Position numbers and translations under genes: made by a program. Under the pieces are notes generated by a model. The model was not told the origin of the DNA and ran no database searches. It saw nothing but the letters and a program-made list of their open reading frames with translations. DNA of 60,000 bases from positions 876,689,594 to 876,749,593 of the forward strand of contig NC_081409.1 of the NCBI RefSeq assembly GCF_030272615.1. Direction: 5' to 3'. Source of the stretch: Cryptomeria japonica. Taxonomy: Eukaryota; Streptophyta; Pinopsida; Cupressales; Cupressaceae. Positions 45,626-56,308 of the stretch are shown piece after piece (position 1 is the stretch's first letter; every line of letters begins with the position of its first letter).

Positions 45626-46894
45626 ATGTATAAGAGGGATGCACCGAAGCTGAACAAGTCAAGTTTCTCTACATGGCAGAAAAGAATGAAGCTGCATCTA
45701 TCAGGATTTGGAGAATATGCTGTATACTATCTGGAGAATGATTTTGTTACACTGAGCACCTATCCTTTGATAATGGAAGAGATAAAGGCAAAGCAAGAAC
45801 ATATCCAAGCAATGATTGAAATAACATCTGCATTGACCGACTCAGAGTTTAATGACCTAGAAGGCTGCAATGATGCAAAGGCAATATGGGATAAGCTCAT
45901 ATCAGTATATGGAGGAGATGAACATGTTCAAAGAGAAAAAGTAGATAGTCTAAGAGGAAAAATTGAATCCGTGAGGATGAGTGAAGGTGAGAACATAACT
46001 CAATACAGTACAAGACTAAAGGAGATTGTCAATCAAATCAAAGGAGCAGGTGGAACTATTGAAGAAAATGATATAACAAGTAAGTTGTTAAGAACCCTTC
46101 TACCGGCTTATGCAATCCGAGTCTCTGCAATCAATGAATTGAGGTCTATACCTAATATGCCAGTTTATTTAGATGCTACTATTGGTAAGCTACATGCATT
46201 TGAGTTAAGTAACTTTGATAACAGTGGATCTTCGGTAAATAAAGTTGAATCTGCATTTAGTTCTTTTCATCTTGATGAATCTAATGATTACAATGAAAGA
46301 AAGTATAACTACTCTGAAGGAGATCACAATGGAGCAAGTGAAAGATTTCGTAAGAACATGGAAGAAGTACACAAACTATATGAGGAAATCAAAAAGCAGG
46401 ACGAGTTTGAAGCACTATTAGCCAAAAGGTTACCTAGAGGCAAAGGTAAGTATAAAGGAAAACTACCTTTGAAATGTTTCAATTGTGATAAGATAGGACA
46501 TATGGGTTCGAACTGTCTTGACAAATATTCTACTGAAAAGAGAGATTACCGAGATGACAGACAGAAAGATAATCATTACAGAGGACACCGAGACTTTAGA
46601 AGAAGAGATAGAAAGACATGCTTAATAGCTGATGATGAATCCATTGATGATAAATCAGATGAAACTGATACAGAGGAAGTAGTTTATGTGGCTATCAAAG
46701 ATGGATCAGATGAAGAAAGGTATGAAGAAAAAGCCCTAATATCTCACATAAACACTAATGATTCTTGGATCATAGATAGTGGATGCTCACATCATATGAC
46801 AAGAGATAAACACAAGTTTGTTATATTAGAAGATTATGATGGAGGCTATGTAAGATTTGGTAATGATGCACTATGTCCGGTGAAAGGTAAATGA
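45626..46894 (+). CDS. Element B gag and start of protease
   Basis: ATG 45626 opens a 422-codon frame. It starts YKRDAPKLNKSSFSTWQKRM (copia gag N-terminus), has the gag core (KAIWDKLISVYGGDEHVQ, RGKIESVRMSEGENITQY), a charged linker, the zinc knuckle CFNCDKIGHMGSNC (46475-46516) and then the protease catalytic site WIIDSGCSHHMTRD (from ~46766, DSG intact). It ends at a TGA (46892) where the family has Gly in a GKGS-type motif, so the stop is probably one base change. It would encode the particle protein. Best preserved gag of the window. Confidence 0.9.
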   Translation: MYKRDAPKLNKSSFSTWQKRMKLHLSGFGEYAVYYLENDFVTLSTYPLIMEEIKAKQEHIQAMIEITSALTDSEFNDLEGCNDAKAIWDKLISVYGGDEHVQREKVDSLRGKIESVRMSEGENITQYSTRLKEIVNQIKGAGGTIEENDITSKLLRTLLPAYAIRVSAINELRSIPNMPVYLDATIGKLHAFELSNFDNSGSSVNKVESAFSSFHLDESNDYNERKYNYSEGDHNGASERFRKNMEEVHKLYEEIKKQDEFEALLAKRLPRGKGKYKGKLPLKCFNCDKIGHMGSNCLDKYSTEKRDYRDDRQKDNHYRGHRDFRRRDRKTCLIADDESIDDKSDETDTEEVVYVAIKDGSDEERYEEKALISHINTNDSWIIDSGCSHHMTRDKHKFVILEDYDGGYVRFGNDALCPVKGK

Positions 46895-48200
46895 TCTATA
46901 ACACTTCTTGACAATGCAAGATGCAATGATATTTATTGGGTTGAAGGTTTGAAATACAATTTGTTGAGTTTAGCACAGCTAAACAATACAGGTTACCAAA
47001 TAGAATTTCAGAAAGGAATTGTCAAAGTTCATGACAAGAATGGAAAGTTAGCTGCTACCGGGACACAAACAAAAGGTAACACATTTCACCTTGAATCAAC
47101 TCGGAATAAATGTCTTTATGCAAAGATAGATGATACTTGGTTATGGCATAAAAGGTTTTGTCATGTAAATTTTGATAATCTGATCAAAATAAGCAAGAAG
47201 CACCGAGTAAGAGGTCTACCGAGTCTTGAAAAACCTGAGAATGCTATGTGTTGAGGATGCCAGATGGGTAAGATGACAAGATCAAGCTTTAAAAGTAAGT
47301 CTTACACTTCTAAAGGAATTTTAGATCTTGTGCACACTGATCTTTGTGGTCCTATGAAAGTTCAAAGTTATTATGGTGATAAATATTTCATATTATTTGT
47401 GGATGACTATTCAAGGATGATGTTGGTAATGTTTTTAAAAGATAAATCGGAAGCTTTTCAAATGTTTAAATGGTACAAGGCAAGAGTTGAAAATGAAACA
47501 AGAAGACAACTGAAATGTCTTAGATCAGATAGAGGAGGAGAGTTCACATCTGATGAATTCAACTTATTCTGCAATGATTATGGTATTAAAAGACAAGTCT
47601 CTGCACCGAGAACTCCACAACAGAATGAAATAGCTGAGAGAAGAAATAGATCTATTGTGGATTGTGCTAGAACACTGATGATTGAAAAGAAAGTGCCACA
47701 AACATTTTGGAGAGAAGCAATAAGCACAACAGTTTACACCCTGAACCACGTACAATTGAAGAAAGGTACTTTGAAGACACCATATGAAATCTGGTATGAT
47801 AAGAAACCCAATGTAAGTTATTTTAAAATGTTTGGAAGTAGATGCTATGCTCACAAAGATGATAGAAATAGCAAGTTTGATCAGATAAGTGAAGAAGGAA
47901 CATTTCTAGGTTATTCTTCTAGAAGCAAAGCATTTAAATGTTTGATCAAATCATCTAACAAAATAGTAGAAAGTGCAAATGTGAAAATTGATGAATTTGC
48001 AGAAAGAAATGATGAAGGAAATTCCAAGGAACCAGAAGACTATGGTGAATTTGTCTATGTTCAACCGACAAGTCTTACCGAGAAAATTGTTGAAGAAAAT
48101 GAAGAGAATATCCAGTTACCGAGTGATGAAGAAGATCATAAGGAGCCTACTGAGCCTGTATGTCAGAAGACATCATACACCAAGTCAGATTATAGGAGAT
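46895..48200 (+). pseudogene. Element B protease C-terminus and integrase
   Basis: The frame continues after the stop with IYWVEGLKYNLLSLAQL (protease end), WLWHKRFCHVNF and, across a TGA at ~47252, GCQMGKM (zinc region). The integrase core is HTDLCGPMKV, RSDRGGEFTSDEF and QQNEIAERRNRS, with all three acidic residues kept. KMFGSRCYAHKDDRNSKF and FLGYSSRSKAFKC follow. A TAA at ~48200 and a frameshift at ~48180 separate it from RT; the right frame continues as IIGDKDDPVMTR. Confidence 0.9.
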
Positions 48201-48284
48201 AAGGATGATCCAGTGATGACAAGGAACAAACTGAGACAGAACACATGTCTGATATCTGAATTTGAACTGAGAATAGTGAAATAG

Positions 48285-49799
48285 GCATTTAACAGTGAAG
48301 ATTGGATAAATGCTATGATAGAAGAGATTGATCAAATCAAGAAGAATGACACATGGACACTAATCCCAAGACCGAAGGACAAAAATGTAATCGGTACAAA
48401 GTGGATTTTTAGAAACAAGCTAAATGAAAAAGGAGAGGTCATTCGAAACAAAGAAAGACTAGTTTGCAAAGGTTATGCTCAAGAAGAAGGAATTGATTAT
48501 GGTGAAACTTTTGCACCTGTTGCAAGACTTGAAGGAGTAAGAACATTGTTGGCATATGCTACTTTCAAAAACTTCAAGGTATATAAAATGGATGTCAAAT
48601 CTGCATTTCTAAATGGAATATTAGAAGAAGAAGTTTTTATTGAACAACCTGAAGGATTTGTTGAAGACAATAATAAAGATCAGGTATGTAAATTGAACAA
48701 AGCTTTATATGGTCTAAAACAAGCACCTAGAGCATGGTATGAAAGATTGCACTCTTATTTGATTAAGATTGGTTTTATAAGGAAAAGTGAGAACAACAAT
48801 ATGTACATGAAGAATGATGAAAATGGAATACTGATCTCAGCCATATTTGTTGATGATATTATATTTTGTGGAAATGACTCTCTATGCAAGAACTTTGGAA
48901 ATGAAATGAGCAAAGAATTTGAGATGTCATTAATCGGTGAGATAAAGTATTTTATAGGTTTACAGATACTGCAAATGAAAAATGAGATTTTCATTACTCA
49001 ATCCAAGTACATAAAGGAAATCTTGAAGAAATTTGGAATGAAGGATTCAAAACTAGTAAGTACTCCTATGACTACCAACTGTAAATTATCAAAGAATGAT
49101 GAATCTGCATCTATTGATGAGACACTTTACTGATCCATGATTGGAAAGCTACAATATGTTGTTCATAGCAAACCAGACATAGCACATGCAGTAGGTATAG
49201 TTGCAAGATTCTCTGCAGATCCTAAGGAAACACACATGACAACAATCAAAAGAATTTTTAGATACTTGAAAGGCACAGAGGATTATGGCTTAGTATATCA
49301 GAAAGGAAATGATTTTGATTTAAAAGTTTATACTAATGTTGATTGGGTAGGCAACATTGATGACAGAAAAAGCACAAGTGGAGGAGCTTTCTTTTTAGGA
49401 GAAAGACTAGTGAGTTGGATTAGCAAGAAACAAGGATGTGTTTCACAATCAACAACAGAAGCTGAATACGTTGCTGCAGCATTGAATTGTACCAACATTG
49501 CATGGATCAAACAACTGTTGGAAGGTATAAATGAGAAAGTTACCGAGCCAGTAACTATATTCTGTGACAATACTAGTGCCATTAACATTTCAAAAAATCC
49601 TGTTATGCACTCTAAGACAAAGCACATCTCTATCAAATATCATTATCTTAGAGAAGAAGCTCATGAGAAGAAAGTGGTGTTGGAGTATGTTAGCACAAAG
49701 GAACAAATAGCAGATATCTTCACCAAACCACTACCAAGGGACACTTTTGAATATCTCAGAACTAAGTTAGGGGTCCTACCCCTATCTTCTACTCACTGA
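48285..49799 (+). pseudogene. Element B reverse transcriptase and RNase H
   Basis: After a TAG at ~48282 the frame runs open to 49133: [72 protein letters not shown], then FVDDIIFCG (~48847-48873, catalytic Asp pair). A single TGA (49131, Arg in the family) precedes the RNase H part (49137-49799): GKLQYVVHSKPDIAHAVG, SKKQGCVSQSTTEAEYVA, CDNTSAINISKN, IADIFTKPLPRDTFEYLR. With few stops this is the most intact RT in the window. Confidence 0.93.
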
Positions 49800-50236
49800 C
49801 CGAGTTCGGTGAAAGCATCAATCCAATGACTCTATCGAATATCTTTTAGGAGTTGATGCTGAATTACACACTTTAGGATGTTTTCTAAAGGTGTACATGA
49901 AATATTATAGGAAAAAATACAGGGAACAAGAATTAAAGACAAAATGCTCTGACCGAGATTGAATTGATACATTACAACAGGAATTCACTTCATACAGGAA
50001 GAAATTATGTTTTAGTTCTTTGCTTTTTGGCATTGTTGTCAAAGGGGGAGAAAACTGAGAAAGGGAAGAAGACTGAAGATTGGAAAGAAGACTGAAAAAA
50101 AAAGAGGAGAAGTCTAATGAATGGGGGAGAAGTCTGATGACAACAAGAGAACATTTCAGCATTTTAGAATCACAACAATCTAAATCTTTTTAAGGTCAAA
50201 TCAATTGGTTTTGCCATCAATGCCAAAGGGCGAGAT
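49800..50236 (+). other. Element B 3' noncoding region and polypurine tracts
   Basis: The terminal purine tract CCAAAGGGCGAGAT (50223-50236) abuts the right LTR. An upstream copy TTGTCAAAGGGGGAGAAAA lies at ~50037-50054, and two purine-rich GGGGAGAAGTCTGATG-like stretches lie at ~50105-50140. The same layout occurs in E1. Confidence 0.8.
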
Positions 50237-51756
50237 TGTTAGCATTTGGCATTATAACAGACAGTAGAAGATTGTTGGCATTTCAATAAGGATATTGAGA
50301 AGGTTGTTGATGATTATGGATATAACGAATTAAGGATGTTTACTATCTTGATATTATTATTTTGTCATTGATGTCAAGAAATTGATTTTCTAATTCAGTA
50401 TGATGTTGCCATATCTTGAAAAGTATGATTTAAAGAGTATAAAGATGTCGGTAAAAGACAAGGGAAAGAATATGATGAATAAGGGGATGAATAAGGTATT
50501 CAATGGGCAACTATTACCGAGTCAGACAATGATGAGATCATGATGTTTAGATTGTTTTAACATCATACATATGTTGTAAATTGTAAGGTTAATACTATAC
50601 TATGTTACCAAGCAAAGAACCTAGTCCGTAAACCCTAAGGTTATCGCTATTGGTTAGTGAAGGCGAAAATTCTACCAAGTGAAGTTTAGTATTTACCGAG
50701 TTGTTACCGAGTTGTAACTGAGCTATAACAGAATACATTAAATGGTTACATGCATTATTGAATGAAGGAAGCTGATGAGCTGAAACTGATTAAATGATTG
50801 GTATGTTGTAAATATAGTTTGTTAAGAATCTATGGCAATGGAAGATCGGTAGGAAGATCTATAGTTCAGATTAAACCGCAATACCCTAGCACATGTTCCA
50901 AGAAATGTATGCAAGTCCCAAGGCAGGGTAAAACATTTTCAGATTGAAGGATACATTGAACCTGGTCAAGCATGAAGATCTGATGGCTATGATTGATCAT
51001 GGGAAATGTGATCAAGGAGATTAAGCGGTTAGCAAATTGTTTATAAATAGGGAACTATTGATAAACAATGTATGCGGGCAAGTGTATGCATAGGGATGCT
51101 ACATAGTGATTACCGAGCACAGAAGCTTTAAGACCTGTTTGAATAACAGAGTATAGAAGCCTAGCAGATGGACAAGATTAGTTCTATGTCTAGATTGTAT
51201 TGAACAAATAAGAATCTGCTTTAGCATTTTAGATGTGAAGTTACAGATAGATTTTTATTACTGTTATTTTGTGAAGTAATAGAAAATCTCTTAACCGAGT
51301 GGACTTAACAGTCTTATTTGTAAAACCCTCTAGCAAGGTGACATTCTGATTGAGTGTTTGAAATCCTTTAACAAGGTCACTTCTAACAAGGTGAAGATCC
51401 TAACAGATATGAGGAAAATCCTTTAACCGGGTCACATCTAGCAATGTGTTTGTAATCTTTAACAGGATTTGCTTTTAACCAAGCATACTCTAGAAGAGTA
51501 TATTTCTTAGTGGGTCCGAAATCCCACAGTAGTTTTTCCCTATTTGGGTTTCCATGTTAAATTTGGTGTTATGAGGTTTATGATGTTTATATGCTTTTGA
51601 GTTTGCATGTTTAGCAGTTTTGGTTATATTACTGAAGTATATGTTACCGAGGTTGAATCTAATTTTTTTATGGAAGATTAAGTTTGTATGATTCACCCCC
51701 CCCTCTCATCTTGTTTGCTATTGGATCTGTACTTATATTAAGTATCAGAACTATCA
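50237..51756 (+). repeat. Right LTR of element B (1,520 bp)
   Basis: It begins TGTTAGCATTTGGC and ends AGAACTATCA, followed by TCTTA. TATA at 51042-51049. Its differences from the left LTR are mostly transitions. Confidence 0.95.
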
Positions 51757-51761
51757 TCTTA

Positions 51762-52185
51762 TGCTCTTATCTGGCTTTGATACTAGTACAATACTTGAGA
51801 CCCATTCTGGATAAGCCACTGGTCTTATGAAACCCACTTCTAATAACTTCTTTAGCTCAATTTTTACAAGAAGAGCAATATGCGGATGCATCTTTCTTAG
51901 TTTCTACTTAATGGGGTTTGCTTTTAAATCCACATTAAGATGATGCATGATAAGATCTGGATTAAATCCTGGCATATTTGCATAAGACCAAGCAAAATTT
52001 GTTTGCCTTTGCGTAAAGAATTCCATGTATTCTTTCCTCTCTTTTTCTGATAATGAGGTAGCAAAATGAAGTATTTTAGGATCCTTTGATGTACCAATGT
52101 TTACTGCTTCTGTCGGTTCTATTAGGATAGTAGATCTCTCTTGAAAATATGCAGGAAGAATGTCAAACTTTCCATCTTTTGGCAC
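51762..52185 (-). pseudogene. Element A start of the RT region
   Basis: The open block at 52185-51904 has AVNIGTSKDPKILHFATSLS, then RQTNFAWSYANMPGFNPDLI and HHLNVDLKANPIK, the segment that precedes gypsy RT. A TAG at 51904 breaks the frame, which goes on to the element B junction at 51762 and resumes at 44014. Confidence 0.85.
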
Positions 52186-52224
52186 CTCAAGGAGGTTGTC
52201 ACCATCAGATATGTCCTTTGTTTT

Positions 52225-52851
52225 CTATTTTGATTGATCTAATGTTGCCATGAAATGGTTTTCAACAATAGGTCTCTTTCCTTGTTTTATTTCACTTTTG
52301 TGACTAAAAAGTTTGGCATTCTCCTGACTACGAGAAACATCACTTGAGTCTACAATGGAAGATATCTTAGGATGGATGGGTTCAACAATGTTAAGGTACA
52401 TGGCTAAGTCATGATCATTGGAAAAGACATTCAGTTTGGGGTTGTCTAAATTATCCCAATCAATTAGTTTAGGATGCAGAAGGGGTAAATCATAATCACT
52501 GTCATCATTAGGTGTTTCAATGTTCATGACATAATGATCATAACTTGGCGTAGAATATGTATTGTCATAGATTAAATGTTTTTGAGAATTGTCTTTCTCA
52601 AGCGTTTCCGAATTAGTCTTAACAAAATTTATATTAGCATTTTTTAGTTCACACTCAAATGGTTCTTCAATTGACGTTTGTCCCTTAAATGAATGGATTA
52701 TATCCACACACACATCTTTGATACTACAATTTCCTTCTTGATTGATCTCATTTGCATTTAGAAGTTGACATATTTGTGCACATGGTAAAGAGGATTCTTT
52801 TAATTGATTTTGTCTCCTTTCAAACTCAACTTCTTTTGGACTAATAGTCAA
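52225..52851 (-). CDS. Element A linker between G-patch ORF and RT
   Basis: A 208-codon open frame, acidic and Asn/Ser-rich (SYDHYVMNIETPNDDSDYDL, IDWDNLDNPKLNVFSNDHDL). No domain is recognised; low-complexity linkers occur here in Tat-lineage pol. It ends at a TAG a few codons before the RT block. It is probably part of one polyprotein with its neighbours. Confidence 0.6.
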   Translation of the reverse strand: MTISPKEVEFERRQNQLKESSLPCAQICQLLNANEINQEGNCSIKDVCVDIIHSFKGQTSIEEPFECELKNANINFVKTNSETLEKDNSQKHLIYDNTYSTPSYDHYVMNIETPNDDSDYDLPLLHPKLIDWDNLDNPKLNVFSNDHDLAMYLNIVEPIHPKISSIVDSSDVSRSQENAKLFSHKSEIKQGKRPIVENHFMATLDQSK

Positions 52852-52914
52852 TCCAACTTGACTATCTCTTAGTTCTTCTATGGTTCTTCCATATCTGATC
52901 TATGTTTGTGCTTC

Positions 52915-53835
52915 TTATGGCATTGCTTCTCTGTCTTTGTCATTCCCTTTTCTTTTTGCATATGCCTCTTTTCTCTGAATTATGAGTTTCTCTTGTCTTC
53001 TTTCTAACTTCATCTTTTGTTCTGCAATAGACAAGTCTTCTTTCGTGATAGCTGCTTGATCTTCACTATGTTCCTTACTTGATGTAGTGGATAAGGCATC
53101 TGGACTCCATTCATATTCATTGGAATCTGTCTCTGAATCTTGATCTAAGATTACTCCACTATACCATACTGAAATGTTGTATGGTGCAAAAAGTTCTTTG
53201 ATTTCTGTCATGTCTATTTTTACTGTTTCTGGAATATCTTGTTCAGATTTTGCCTTTGTTTGTATTTTCAGAACTTGTTGACAATATTTTTCTTTATCTT
53301 GGATGGTAGTCTCCTCTTCTTTCTTTTCATGTTCTTCTTGCTTCATTTGTTTATTGGTTACTATTTCGGCCGCTTGATGTAGCTTTTCTTTCCAATTTTC
53401 TTCTTTAGAAACTGATTTCTTTCTCCACTTTTGTTGTTGATGATTATGTTGCTTTTGATTGGATTTTCGATATCCCAACCCAGATTTATCTTCTGTGGAT
53501 TGTGAGTGCGGACAAATAGGTTGTGAAATACCTTGATGTTGCTTACCAATTGGTCCTTTTCCTTCATATCCCATCTTTTGCATGATTTCATATCCTTTGC
53601 CATATTGTTTTATGGGAATATTGACTTCTGCTACTGTTTCTATAGTTTTATCTTCATCCTTGTACAACCAACCAAGAATATCAATGTCTTCATTTTCTTC
53701 TTCAAGAGTTCCAGCACTAACAAAGGTTCCTTTAAACATATGTTTTGATTTTCCTGATGTCTTTGATTGAATATCTGTAGGCTTTCCATATGACTTAGGG
53801 GAAAGTGGAAAATTTTGCAGAGAATACTTTCCCAT
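52915..53835 (-). CDS. Element A ORF with a G-patch domain
   Basis: A 306-codon open frame. Residues ~78-122 (53604-53470) are a G-patch: YGKGYEIMQKMGYEGKGPIG with a terminal GLGY. G-patches are short Gly-rich RNA- or helicase-binding domains; they occur next to protease in betaretroviruses and in some plant gypsy elements. The rest is Gln/Lys/Glu-rich and coiled-coil-like, with ELFAPYNISVWYSG and an acidic segment before the basic C-terminus. Its place between protease and RT suggests a polyprotein domain. Confidence 0.75.
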   Translation of the reverse strand: MGKYSLQNFPLSPKSYGKPTDIQSKTSGKSKHMFKGTFVSAGTLEEENEDIDILGWLYKDEDKTIETVAEVNIPIKQYGKGYEIMQKMGYEGKGPIGKQHQGISQPICPHSQSTEDKSGLGYRKSNQKQHNHQQQKWRKKSVSKEENWKEKLHQAAEIVTNKQMKQEEHEKKEEETTIQDKEKYCQQVLKIQTKAKSEQDIPETVKIDMTEIKELFAPYNISVWYSGVILDQDSETDSNEYEWSPDALSTTSSKEHSEDQAAITKEDLSIAEQKMKLERRQEKLIIQRKEAYAKRKGNDKDREAMP

Positions 53836-53892
53836 TCCTTCATCATTTAACTTGAGATTTTCTTCAAAAGTTTCCCATAAATTTGCTTGAAT

Positions 53893-55040
53893 TTATTTGG
53901 TAGGATATACTGATTTTCTATTATGTAGAACTCTTGTATCTTGTGCAGGCTTCAAATTATTGCAATATTGACTGGAATCTACAATTATAGTGATTTCTTT
54001 TCCTTCATGAGGAAATTTCATACATTGATGATATGTAGAAGGAACTGCTTGCATCTTGTGAATCCATGGTATCCATAGAGAATATTGTAGGAGAGATTCA
54101 AATCTAAAACCTGACACAATGTATCCTTTTCCACAGGTCCTATCCTTATTGGTAGCACAACAATTCCTTTAGAAGAGCGTTTTGCTTCATCATAAGCCTT
54201 GATGGTTATTTTATTTTTCGGGTCTACTGCATTTTCTGAATATCCCAAAGCTTTTATAAAAATTAATGCACAAATGTTTAAGCCAACTCCTCCATCTATG
54301 ACCACACGTTTGACACGAGTTTTATTAATGAAGACTTCAACATGTAAGGGAGCATTGTGAGGATGTTGTAAGGATGCGTCATCATTTTCAGAAAATGATA
54401 AGCAATGAGGAGCTATAAGGTGTCCTACCATGTTTTGGAACTGATCTACATCCAAATCTTTTGAAACTGTTGTTTCCACTAAAGCTTTCTCCAAAATGTC
54501 CTTATGCATAGGTAAAATCTTGAGAAGTTCCAGAATTGATATTTGAGCAGGTATTCTTTGTAATTGCTCTACTAAATTGTATTGTTGTGATGTAGATGTT
54601 GAGTCTTTTGCTATACCTGGAAAGGTAACCTTTGCTTTGCTTCTCGTGATAACATTGATTGGTTTTGAAGATGGATTTTCGTTAACAATGATCATATTCA
54701 CCACATCATCATACGTATAAGTGTAATTCACTTTGGTTTTTCTTTTGTCATCTTTTAATTGGGACGATTCACCTTTGTCATAATTCGGAAGTGGAGTTTT
54801 GAAAGCCAAGTGTGTTTCGTTTATCTTATGGCTATCCACTGTGATGGTTCCATTATCAATTAAATCTTGGATAAGGTGTTTCAACCTCTGACAATCATTT
54901 GTTAGGTGTCCTTTATTCCGATGACAATTGCAAAAATGATTGTCATTCCACCAATTAGGCTTGACTGGTGGTTCATAATTTCTTGCTTCTGGTAGAACAA
55001 TTAATTTGTTGGCAAACAAAGTTTTTAAAGCCGATTCCAA
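53893..55040 (-). pseudogene. Element A gag C-terminus and aspartic protease
   Basis: The open block at 55040-54018 has LFANKLIVLPEARNYEPP, then FCNCHRNKGHLTNDCQRLKH (zinc-knuckle-like), a linker with INVITRSKAK, and the protease site VVIDGGVGLNICALIF (~54310-54260; DGG type, as in plant gypsy). Then VLPIRIGP and LDLNLSYNILYGYHGF. A frameshift near 54050 leads to HQCMKFPHEGKEITI (~54025-53980). Apart from this shift the protease looks complete. Confidence 0.85.
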
Positions 55041-56308
55041 AGATTCTCCAATGTTTGTGAATTTCCTTCGAGGATTGGAGAAAAAGGACTTGGTTTTATT
55101 GTTTTCTGGATTGTTATTGCTTGGGATTTGACTTGATAGATTAAAAATTGGTTGTTGTTGTTTTGTAGTACTATTATCGTCATTCCCTTCATTGCTGACA
55201 TTTCTATTCTTTGACCAGAACTTGGGTTTGTCACTGCTGTTGTTCTCATTTATTTACCATTGAGTTCTCTATTTTTAGACCATTCTCAATCATTTTGGCA
55301 AAATAGGGAGGACATTGCATCCTTAGTCGATAACTCATTTCACTGATAAGATTATTAATGAATATGTCCATCTTTTCTTGATCAGGTACATCTCGGGGAT
55401 ACCTATTAAGCATGCGTTTCCATCATTGTAAGAAAATCATAAAGGATTTACCATTATTTTGTTTAACATTGCAGAGATCCAACATTGTTATTTCATTCCT
55501 TATATTGTAGGAGTATTGTGAAATAAACCTATTCACAAGTTCTTCAAAGGATTTGATTCCAAATGGTAATCTTGAAAATCACTCCATTGATTGTCCATTT
55601 AAACTACTAGGAAAAAGACGCATAAGGTAAGTTTCATCATGAGCAATTTCCATGCTCATAGTACAAAACTCCCTAAAGTGATCTTGAGGATCAGATTTTC
55701 CAATCGTATTTGCCATATTTAGGAATCTCACAATGTTGCAGAAAAGGTATCATATTTAGGTTTTTATCAAAAGGATATGGGCATATATCTTCTAATGAAT
55801 ATTTCTTGGAGCTTTTCCCATTTTGCATGTCTTGTATCTGTTGTTGTAGAGTTTGTATTTGTTGAGTAAGGTTTGATAATGGATTATCCACATAGTTTCT
55901 CCTTATTTCTTCGTGAGCTCTCTTATCACTATGCTCTTTTCTTTTGTCATCCCTTTCTTTCCTTGTTTCTTCGTTACTTTCTTTGTTCACATATTTGTTA
56001 TTTTTCTCATCCATTTTTTGAGTGTTACTTGTCTCCACATCTTGTTTCAAGCTTTCTATGTTAAGGTCTCTTGGTAGTTTAGCTCCATATTTTGCCAACA
56101 TCAAGAGATATTTTTCTTTTTGTTTTGCCAACAATTTTTCCATTAGCCTATCAAATTTGAAATCTTTCTCAAGGTCTCTAATGGTTCTATTGATTGCTTC
56201 TTCATCAATAGTGGCAAATCCAAAAGTGTGGAATATAGGAGTATCTTCTTCCTCCATTTGTTGTCGTTTTCTAAATTGTTCGTGTTGGGCTCTAGTCCAA
56301 ACTAGCAT
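55041..56308 (-). pseudogene. Element A gag N-terminus and core
   Basis: ATG 56308 (MLVWTRAQHEQFRKRQQM) opens 205 codons, with a Lys/Glu-rich coiled coil and FLQHCEIPKYGKYDWKI before a stop at 55691. The gag core follows with breaks: DPQDHFREF, LFPSSLNGQSMEWFS and QEKMDIFINNLISEMSYRLR (~55690-55310). It would form the particle. Confidence 0.8.

Larger units (their letters stand above)
44015..51756 (+). mobile_element. B: nearly complete Ty1/copia retrotransposon nested in element A
   Basis: This 7,742-bp element has two LTRs, a perfect 5-bp target duplication, an initiator-Met primer site, gag, protease, integrase, RT, RNase H and a polypurine tract, in copia order. Pol is broken by five point stops and one frameshift, so damage is slight. 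It is on the strand opposite to its host. Long LTRs (~1.5 kb) would fit an Angela- or Tork-like lineage, which is not certain. Confidence 0.95.

Noticed and set aside
47564-47854. Minus-strand 96-codon open frame
   Set aside because: Shadow of the integrase of element B, which has clear motifs on the plus strand.
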